A DNA stretch of 64,000 nucleotides from Chaetomium olivaceum. Lineage: Eukaryota; Ascomycota; Sordariomycetes; Sordariales; Chaetomiaceae. Positions 56,102 to 64,000 of the stretch are shown here, piece by piece; within the stretch, counting starts at the first letter, position 1, and each line of letters starts with the position of its first letter. The translations under genes were made by a program, and so were the position numbers. The stretch covers positions 1 through 64,000 of the forward strand of contig JAYWVB010000030.1 of the NCBI GenBank assembly GCA_039881045.1. Direction: 5' to 3'. Below the pieces are notes generated by a model that was not told where the DNA came from, ran no database searches, and saw only the letters and a list, made by a program, of their open reading frames with translations.

Positions 56102-57387
56102 TCAGGTTGCGTCGCTAGCAGGCGGCTCCGGCTTTGGTGCCGAGAAGCCTCCGTCCATCAGCGTCTTAATGTCCATTACACTAATGGTCAGCGCCCCAAC
56201 ACCGTTCCCGTCGAACGTGTCTCCGCCGAGAACCATCAACCGGTGAGGTTTCTTCTCGAAAACATGAAGCGCACGGCTGTATGCCTCTGCTTGCCCGCAC
56301 TCCTTGATTAACCACTTCTCCGGGTTAGCACCGGCATCATTAACGTAAACCGCGCTACGGTCAGCATCGGACACGACAATCGTCCCGTTGGGCCCGCCTT
56401 CCGGAGACCAGACGACATAAGGGGACGCATTTGGCGCCACCGTTGTTCCATTGGCGAGCTGGATGACGATGGGAATGGGCTCGGCCGCGTCAAACTCCCT
56501 TGGGTCGTCGGCTAGGCGATAGTGCACGGGGTAATTCACGCCATGCGAGCTGGAGTTGCCGACCGGAAGTTCGTACACCAGAATCCATTTCTTTAAGGGC
56601 GGGATGTGCGCAACAACAGTCATGCCAGGACGTGCGAGGTATTCATCGTATGCCACGTCATTGACGACGGGACCCCAAGTCTTGAAATCATGGGAACGCT
56701 GGTGCGCGAGCTTTTGGCCGTGCTTGGGGTCGCGCTGGTCGGAATAGTAAACGATGAGTTCGTCTTCATAGGCACTGTGGGTTATTAGCGGACGCCGTTC
56801 AGTTGTCTTAATAGGAGATCAACATACAGCAAGAACGGCTCCCAGATTGGGGTCGCGCCGTTGGTGGTGTTCGGGCGTCCGCCTTCAGCGACATGGCTCA
56901 CAAACTCCCAGGTCCGTGCCTTATCCGTGCTGGCGTACAAGTCGATACGTGTTCCATTGTTGCTCCAGCTGTTTCCTGACGCCAGAATTGTACCAGGCTT
57001 GAATCCACCGAGCGGCTTCCGCAGCTCGTAGATGGCGGGCTGGGCGCCCATGCCCCAGCCGTTGACTTGGTCAGTGAGATTGGATATCCACTTCCAGTTC
57101 ACACCACCATCCTTGCTTTCAAAGATGGGGAACGATGGAAGCTTCCCGGCACCGGCAACACCACTAACACTGGCGGTCACTAGGAGGGTGCCATCGTGGA
57201 GCTCGGCGAGACGCGGATAGACCGCTCGGCCTCCCTTAGGGGGAGTGTAGATGATTCGGTTGCTGAAAGTGCTAAATGGCGGGAGATGATCTGGATCGGG
57301 TGGGCCTGGTGGTCCCGGAGGTCCTGGAGGCAAGGCTATGCTGGCCTTGACAGCCAAGCAAAGGATGACTGAAAGTGATAGACGCAT
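56102..57387 (-). CDS. Secreted BNR-repeat (GH93/sialidase-fold-like) protein
   Basis: Two exons. The first, from MRLSLSVILCLAVKASIALP (signal peptide), ends at GTATGT near 56830. The second starts after CACAG near 56775 with AYEDELIVYYSD. A short Gly-Pro-Pro run follows the signal peptide. The body is a six-bladed-propeller-like protein with Asp-box type motifs (SKDGGVNWKW, STDKARTWEF) and YPRLAELHDGTLLVT, LYASTDKARTW and SPYVVWSPEGG. This is the pattern of fungal BNR/Asp-box enzymes, GH93 exo-arabinanases being the closest I can name. Substrate cannot be assigned. About 410 residues, complete, no frameshift. It is probably an extracellular carbohydrate-active enzyme. Confidence 0.75.
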
Positions 57388-58421
57388 GGTTTCCAACGCC
57401 AGTCGTATAATATCCAGAACGGAGGTGGCAGTTGGTTTCTCTAGGTAAATTCCATGCTGGCCCACGTCTGTATTTATACACATCCACCATGCACGGGTTG
57501 TTTTATCACCGTCTTTTGCACCTACACCCGGATCACGGCACCGATCGTACCGGTTCTTCATTGTTGATCGACTGCAGGGGTAAATTCGGGAAGTGAGGAA
57601 CGGAAAGAGGCTAAATGACAAGCGTCCAGCGCGAAGGAAAACCAAATAGAGGCCAGAAGCGCGCCAATCGGGCCTCTGAGGGGGGCCGATACGCGACCAA
57701 GGTGGCCGACAAAGACAGTGTTGGCGATTGCATCAACAGCGGGGCGGGGTAACATCCCGACCTACCTGTTCCTCGGGTTTAAGGTTGTTGGGATCTTGGG
57801 AGGGGGAAAGGTCGGTTAAAACATCCAAGCTTGGTAGGTTCAGCCAACTCCTCACCCACTTGACTACCTTATGGAGTCCGGGGGGTAATGTTAAGCCTCT
57901 AGTGCCGTTTCCAAGTATCCTGCAGGTTTCATGCAGCCTGACAGGCAAAGCTCGTGGATGGACACAAGGTTGCGACTCGAGGCAGATTGGCGCGCCGCAG
58001 ATCCAACTCAAGACAAAGCTGCAAGCCTCGACCCTCGCTCGATTTTAGGCTCAATTCCGACGGAAACGACACTTCGCTACGCGAGTAAACCTTGGAATCA
58101 AGATAAACTTCAAGTCGGGTATGGTGCTCAACCGTCGGGACATAGAACGCAACCGAAGTGTCAAGTGGACGAGAGCTGGATTTGTGAGTCGAATGGAAAC
58201 TGGCTCATCCTAGACTTACCAGGTCTCGAGCCAACTCGACAGGTGAAGTCTCGGTATTCCTTCAGTAATATAGCTCTATTCGAATTTGTGTCACCAGCTC
58301 TCATATCTCGCCACATGTAGGAAAACATATCCGTGTTATGGAGTCGGGCTACAGCTGAGAAAGGATCAACATGATTCAGAGAATTTGAATTTATTTAACT
58401 AAGGAAGAGAGAAATGTAAAA
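57388..58421. other. Intergenic interval
   Basis: About 1 kb, the promoter of the BNR gene and the 3' flank of the GT31 gene. No gene supported. Confidence 0.4.
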
Positions 58422-60016
58422 TTAGTCGCAATGCCACCCATCGAGCCTCTCTTGGAGCCAGCCACTGGTCGTCTTCAACGCGGTCTTCCTTTCGGCCATG
58501 GCTGGGGCGTATCCCTGGCCCACCATGAGCTTGTCATCCATGTTACATAAATCCTCAACGTAACTCCATTGGACACACGCAGTCCAGGTCCTGCAAGCTG
58601 CTTCACACGCGTCTGCCGATACCCAAGCTCCTTTCCAGAGCCCCGTGTCGTGCTCCTCTTCGGGTGTGGGAGGGTCCGCTTTGTTCGCCGACGTGACTCG
58701 GAACAAGCCGGACTGGTTATCCCACCACTCGGCCCGTTGCTGAAGCCCCGGAGAGATCATGGCCATAAAAAAGTCGCGATGGAGCAGCGGTTTCTGGAAT
58801 CAAGTCAGACATCCGCTGCAAAAGGTGAAGGGATAATGAGACGCAAAAGAGAGAAAAGGATCAGGCGAAGAAAACAGAACGGCGAGCAGGCCGCGGGATT
58901 CGCTTACCGTAAAATCCCAGGAATTTTCGAATGTAAAGTATCTCGCAACATCCCGGTTGTGGACCTTGTGCCACGACATGAGGGGGCTGCACCAGTTCCA
59001 GCGACTGAAGCCAAACCGCCAGTGTACAACAGGGTTGAAACCCCACGTGAACTTCTCGTCCCCGTCGTTTTCCCCAAACCGCACCCCATGTTTGTTCAAC
59101 GCATGCCCGAGTACCTGGTCGCCACAACAGTGGGCAGCTGCATACGCTTCGTAGTCCGCAGACATGTTCGGGTTTTGCCCGAATGTCTTCTCCCAGGCCC
59201 CCGGGAGAGCGCAAACCCGGCGCCGCCATGAGCAAAGACGACGTCGGACTTCGCGGCGTAGCTTCCGAGGTAATGTGGCTCACGCCAGTCGAAGTTTGAC
59301 AGGTAAGCCAGCACGTTAGGTAGAAAAAGGTAGGCGTCGTCCTCCATGTAAATATACCACTTGGCGTTGGGCCAGTTGTTTCCGGCATGCTGTATCAAGG
59401 GCATGAACTTATATTTGTCGATGATCCATCCTCCTGGCGGGCCGTAATTGTCGCCATCAACTCCAGCGGCCTCCACGTACACGTTGTGGCCCGCATATTC
59501 GGGGTGCTGCCGATATACGTCAAAATCGGATAGGTCTTGGGTGGTCTTGGTGATGTTTGCCAAGACGTCAATGATTTGAACGTCGCCAATGGTCTCTGGA
59601 TAATCCGAGTAGACAACTGTATTTTCGCTGGGAATCCGGCGAGGGGACAAGGTCGTCGTCAGATGAACAAGCAAGCGTTTCCACATCGATGTGCTTCCTG
59701 TCTTGACAATCAAGAGCACATCCGTCGCCGACAAGTTCCCACTCGAACCAGGCTGGATGGTCTCCGAATTGCTTGGGGAGACTGTTGGAGGCGTCGCGTC
59801 ATTCGTTGGCGAGGTTGCGCTCGCGATTATGGTGGCTGTCTCTTCTAAGGGCGGTGTGGATTCGGGCGTCCGGGCTTGGTCCTCTTTGAATCCCCATCCC
59901 GAAAGTGCGCTGCTGAAGTTGTTCACGCTCGGGTCAATGAGGCAATACGCTGCCCAGAAACATACCGTAATAAGAACGGCCGGCACAAGCCGATTATTCT
60001 TGTATGTGACAATCAT
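58422..60016 (-). CDS. GT31-like glycosyltransferase with C-terminal PAN-like Cys domain (one frameshift)
   Basis: A type II membrane protein. Start MIVTYKNNRLVPAVLITVCFWAAYCLI gives a short cytosolic tail and a signal anchor. A Ser/Thr/Pro-rich stem follows, then the GT31-type catalytic region: VYSDYPETIGDV, KYKFMPLIQHAG, KWYIYMEDDAYLF (DDx metal motif), HYLGSYAAKSDVVFAHGGAGFALSRG, and after the shift CCGDQVLGHAL and FGFSRWNWCSPLMSWHKV. One intron, 58794-58907, then a Cys-rich end (CEAACRTWTACVQWSY...C) like a PAN/apple fold. The frame breaks at a C/G run, 59198-59202, where one base is missing. Core-1-like beta-1,3-galactosyltransferases of fungi have this layout. The sugar transferred is unknown. 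It is divergent from the GT2 gene across about 670 bp. Confidence 0.8.
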
Positions 60017-60683
60017 TGCTTGCCAGAGATCGGTCCTGGTATGAAAAGAGGTTGTCGCTCTCGTCGGGTGCTCAACGAGATGGACGGTGATGACGACGAA
60101 GTTGCCGGCGGTCCTTCTGCCTTTTCTGACCACTGACGCGCCCGAATGCAGGGGCCCGTGTTGCCTGTCGAGTGTTGCACTCGACCCGCGTTGAAGATTC
60201 GTTTTTCGTTCAACTCACACGAACACCATGGAGACTTAATTTTGCACACGATCCATGCACTTTAAAGCCCCGACGCCTGCCCAATCATTAGCAGCAAGGA
60301 GTTCTGCCGAGGGCGGTTTATTTGGGCAGAACACCCCTTGGAATACGATGCACCGTCAGCGAATCCTTCCTCGGAAGAAACTCGATGGCCAGGGGCTGTG
60401 TCAACCATTAAACGATTCTCGTAATCCCTGTCCACGAGGTTCCAGCCGCATGGGCTGGGGGCTGGATGCCTGTTTTAATTTCCTCAGGGCTGTTTTTTTT
60501 TTGACGCGTGGGCCGTGTTGCCGCCGAAAAGGGGGGAGGTGCAACAGGCGTCAGTCACCACTGCAGTGACACAAATACTGTGAAAATGTCTCGAATTTTC
60601 ATGGAAATGTCTCTTTTCCCTCTCGTTCAGCCCTACCTATGTTTAAGCAGTCTGTGCTGTGATCAACAAATCTTGATTGTCAG
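60017..60683. promoter_or_regulatory. Divergent promoter between GT31 and GT2 genes
   Basis: A 667-bp interval with both glycosyltransferase genes facing outward. It includes a T-run near 60485-60500. No specific operator is identified. Confidence 0.4.
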
Positions 60684-62555
60684 ATGTTTCCCGAGAAGGA
60701 GCCCAGACATGCCGATCACCAAGCCCGCAACGGCGGCCGCAAGGTTCCGGCCTTGCGTCAAGTTCTCAACGTGATCGGCTGTGCATTGGCGATCCCTCTG
60801 TACTACTTGACAACGGCGCACAGTCGGTACCCAGTCACGCTTGACATCATCATCACTATCGCATTCACCGAACTCAACCGTTATGTTATCGAAGGATGTC
60901 GGATGGCCTTCTTCGGCCAGCGGCGCGATGACCTGAAGACATCGGATGAGATAGAAGAGAAGGCAGCGATTTACGCAGAGAGCCAACCAGAACCGCCGAG
61001 GTTGGAGTGTCTGGCTGCAGTTGTTGGATGGCGCGAGGATCCTGCTCTGTATGCCCGCGCGCTTGAGAGCTACAAATCGTCCAAGGCGTGCGTGTTCCTG
61101 CTTGCTGGGATCGACGGGGACGAGGTAGAGGACCAGGATATGGCCAGGGTGTTCCAAAAGGTACGTACCCTGTTAGGCTGGAGTCGACCGGCCTTTGTAC
61201 ACCATATACATGGCAGCCATTGACACCTGTCGTAGATTTATCCAGAGCAGTCTGCGGTCATCCAAATACCGGAACCGTTTGGAGAGGTGGCCGAGAGAGT
61301 TCGAACCAAGTTCATTGCTCAAAATCGCCACCAAGATGAGCCGGTTGACGACCAGGAGGCCGACGCTGCAACGATGCAATATTGCATCGAGTTGGCGAAG
61401 GGGATCCTAGTCCAACACGACCTCCGAATTGGCGCACCAGATGGGGTGCGAAGCTTGTGTCTTAAGCAGCGCCACATGCACAAGAAGGGGATCATGTTTA
61501 CGGCCTACGTCTTCTCTCTTGTCATCGCCGATATCCTCGGCGTCGAATTCCTCTGGTCTTCCGATTCCGACACCATTGTCTTCCCGGATTCACTCGAGCG
61601 CACCATCAACACAATCGCGGCAGACCCCGGGACTGGAGGGGCAAGTTCCGGGTTGGTCGTCCATAATTCTCAAGAAACAACAGTTACGAAACTCGCTGCA
61701 GCTGTCTACTGGGGTGAGCTCTACCTGACACGATCCACGCCTGCTTGTACTGGGACGAGCGATTGCCAGAGTGGCCCAAGCACCGCGTTCCGACTAGCTG
61801 CTCTGCCGGAGATACTTGTGCCGTGGTATCTCCAAAAGGCGCTCGGCAAGCGGATGATTGTGAACGAGGACCGCCATCTCACCACAAACCTCCTACTCAG
61901 GGGGTGGAAGGTGATGTTCGCGTCGGACGTCCTGACAGCGACAGACACGCCAACGACAATGGCGAGGTGGCTTAAGCAGCAAGTTCGGTGGGCGAGAGCA
62001 ACTCATATCGAGTCTTTACTCCACCCTCGCGTTTATGCCACAAGTCACCCGCTTCTCTTCTACGGCATGGCAAAGCGCGAGTTTGGGCCAGCCATTGGTG
62101 CCATCGCAATCATATGGTATTTCTTCACCTCGCAGCAGCTCGTTGTTTTTTCAACCACCGACCTCGTACTCCGCGTTGTGATTGGGTCATGCTATAATCT
62201 TGTAAGGAACCCCGATCGATTGACTGGGAGAGGGCTACTTTGGGTTATTCCGAGCATCTTGTTTTACTATATCCCACTCCCAGCTGTTCATCTTTGGAGC
62301 ATGATGACCATGGGAGCGGACGGATGGGGCACCAGCATGAGGGCTAGTGGCGAACGCGCGCGGAGAGAAAGTTTGAAGAAAGCATGGTTTGAGACGGGCT
62401 TCTTTGTTGTGTGGATGGGAATACTGGCCGGCGTTGTAGCAAAGATTCTCGGGCTCTACTTCGGTATGGTTTGGCATGAGAGGATGGCGGCGATACTGGT
62501 CAGCACTGCCATGGGGGCATTCGGGGCTTGGAGCATTACAATTGGCGCATCATAG
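60684..62555 (+). CDS. GT2 processive glycosyltransferase (hyaluronan/chitin-synthase-like)
   Basis: Two exons with one 75-bp intron (61161-61235, GTACGT...GTAG); about 598 residues. A membrane segment near VIGCALAIPLYYL is followed by the GT-A domain: LAAVVGWREDPALY (GWRED-type nucleotide site), FLWSSDSDTIV (DxD), GTSDCQSGPSTAFR, IVNEDRHLT (ED base) and QQVRWAR (Q-x2-RW). Several C-terminal membrane helices follow, from HPLLFYGMAKREFG to WSITIGA. These are hallmarks of processive beta-glycan synthases, similar to fungal type-3 polysaccharide/hyaluronan-synthase-like and small chitin-synthase-like enzymes. Product unknown; plasma membrane expected. The frame is clean. The divergent partner GT31 gene may share its promoter. 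Confidence 0.85.
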
Positions 62556-62840
62556 ACTACATATAGAGAGGACTATCTACCTTATTAATGAAATTTTGAA
62601 ACAGCCTTGCCAGCAGAATCTTTGAATGTGGATTGTAACGAAGTCAACCTCCTCACGAGAGCCAGCCAAAGTTGGCAATGCCTGAAATTATAAAGCTAGA
62701 GCTAGTCTTTTATTTCTTGTCTTATCTTCATTCTTATGTTCATTTCTGTTGTCTTTCCTGTCTCTTTTATTCTTCATATCTTATTTGTTTGCTATTATTT
62801 TTCCTACCTCTTAGCAGATTGTTTCTCCTTCCTCCTTTTT
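62556..62840. other. 3' flank, T/C-rich tract
   Basis: Contains a T-rich stretch of ~130 bp (62700-62830) with no gene. Confidence 0.5.
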
Positions 62841-62841
62841 G

Positions 62842-63110
62842 TTCGCTTATATAAAAGCGAAGTCATTGAAGCGAAAGCTTCAATCATGAGTCTCCTCAAT
62901 GTACAATGTACATTGAGGAAGCGAAGAAGGAACGCTTCGTTTCATTTACAAGGGTTTTCCAATAGGTCTCAGGGAGCGATTGGATGCCATAGTCTGAGTG
63001 CATAATCGTGCATAATAATGCATCAGTGGCGTTGTGGCTAGCACAGCAGCTTCGCTTCACCCTTACTGATGGCATACGAAGCAGCATGGCACAGTCAGAT
63101 ACTTGTATAA
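62842..63110 (+). repeat. Dispersed structured repeat, copy B, with four consecutive hairpins
   Basis: Matches the repeat near 19.2-19.5 kb over about 240 bp. Its 5' part folds into successive hairpins: TTCGCTT/AAGCGAA (62842-62861), ATTGAAGC-GAAA-GCTTCAAT (62865-62884), TCCTCAATGTAC-AAT-GTACATTGAGGA (62893-62919), and GAAGCG/CGCTTC (62918-62938). The 3' part has the same GTGGCGTTGTGGCTAGCAC stretch (A-box-like). Possibly a SINE or small non-autonomous element. Confidence 0.7.
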
Positions 63111-64000
63111 GATGGCCGTCTAGGACTGCTGGCTACGGTGGGACAATGGCACCTTCGATTTGTACAAGGCATATTCCTCCCGTTTTCAAATTTGTCTGTG
63201 ATGTGATAACTTCGGTAGCTACCTCTCCATTACCCCCACGCCAAATCCAAACCGGAAGGGGTCTCTTCCTATGAACCTCACTGATTCAACAACGCTAGGA
63301 CCCGTCGCTCTGACATGGCTCTTGGTTACTACCAGTCAAGTCTACGCAAAGATTGCTAGGCTAGAAAATGGGGAAGGGGGGACTGTCTCGGAAAGCCTTC
63401 CCAACGCTCTTCGTTCGGCTTGACGGCCCGCACTCCAGGTTCCTGACATGTCATGCTTCACCTGTCAGCACAACATCCCCCGCAGTTCGTTATGTGTCTC
63501 ATGTGCAGCCAGCATCGGATCAATCTTGACTATCTCAAGCTTGATTCCGGTGGGTGGGGGGTCGCAACGGCCTTAATTAGTCCGAGTTTGTGAGGGGGAT
63601 GTGAGACAGCGCCTCCGTGCGACCATCCATTTCGCGTTAAGCCAAGCGGTATTATGGGTGTGCGCTTGGTCTCGTGGGGGTCTTCAAGAACGTCGGCGAA
63701 AATGGAAATGTCGACGAAGTTTTGAAGGAGGAAGTTGCGGACAAGAGTGTTGGGTCCAGCTCCTTGAACTTGGTATCTGCGCCGTCGGACATCCAAAGCT
63801 GCGGGCTCCACCTAAGGTACCTGAGCTTTTCCAAAGGCTCCGTCGGCCTATTCGGTTGAACCTCGCGTGACGCTGCATCACGCGGGGCACCGGGGAGAGC
63901 CCCTCATCATCCCACTAATTAGGGATTGTCCACCAGAAATCGGCCAGATCGACATGCCGTCGGCTCGCGGGCGCACTCTGGTACCTATGTACTCAAATGT
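63111..64000. other. Right end, no supported gene
   Basis: Short overlapping frames at 63.5-63.9 kb on both strands show no domain or splice support. Nothing else is seen. Confidence 0.4.

Noticed and set aside
61280..61330. tRNA-like words GGTGGCCGAG and GTTCGAAC in sequence
   Set aside because: They lie inside the conserved coding sequence of the GT2 gene and no cloverleaf can be formed.

Overview
The window comes from a filamentous ascomycete (Pezizomycotina, most likely a Sordariomycete). Evidence: short GT-AG introns of about 48-136 bp, GC-rich codon use, a Zn(II)2Cys6 regulator with an AflR-type C-terminal region, a fungal highly reducing PKS-NRPS, a Tad-like LINE and Plavaka-type transposase sequence. 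The left end looks subtelomeric. It has degenerate CCCTAA-type telomere repeats, a strongly pyrimidine-biased strand, and decayed telomere-linked RecQ-helicase-type genes.

Layout: (1) 1-4.2 kb is CT-rich subtelomeric DNA with minisatellites and a helicase fragment. (2) 4.3-12.3 kb is a head-to-tail set of related units on the minus strand. One long broken gene combines an OrsD-like zinc-finger domain, a tyrosine-recombinase-like region and a RecQ helicase. Beside it are a truncated second OrsD copy and a solo OrsD/recombinase-like gene. (3) 12.6-37.7 kb is a biosynthetic gene cluster: alpha/beta hydrolase, small membrane protein, MFS exporter, an unassigned ~194-aa protein, a PKS-NRPS of about 4,060 residues with a reductive release domain, a Diels-Alderase-family protein, a trans-enoyl reductase and an AflR-like regulator. 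(4) 39.3-49.7 kb is mobile DNA: two copies of a 265-bp MITE with 5-bp target duplications, a 7.4-kb Plavaka/CMC-like transposon, and a 5'-truncated LINE with a 14-bp target duplication. (5) 49.8-62.6 kb holds ordinary accessory genes: trypsin-like peptidase, oxalate-decarboxylase-type bicupin, secreted BNR/GH93-like protein, and divergent GT31 and GT2 glycosyltransferases.

The cluster's core (PKS-NRPS with C-methyltransferase and degenerate ER, separate enoyl reductase, reductive release to an amino aldehyde, hydrolase, Diels-Alderase) is the set used for cytochalasan-type scaffolds and related pyrrolinone/decalin compounds. No P450, Baeyer-Villiger monooxygenase or other oxygenase is visible in or beside it. 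The product may be a little-decorated scaffold, or the oxygenases may lie outside the window. A perfect AflR-type palindrome sits between the divergent Diels-Alderase and enoyl-reductase genes.

Many genes carry single-base frameshifts, usually in short homopolymers: PKS-NRPS 2, MFS 2, Diels-Alderase 1, regulator 1-2, peptidase 2, GT31 1, helicase several. Conserved coding continues on both sides. Other genes (hydrolase, enoyl reductase, bicupin, GH93-like, GT2, the 194-aa gene) read through cleanly. Consensus indel error is the simplest explanation, but genuine recent decay cannot be excluded from sequence alone.
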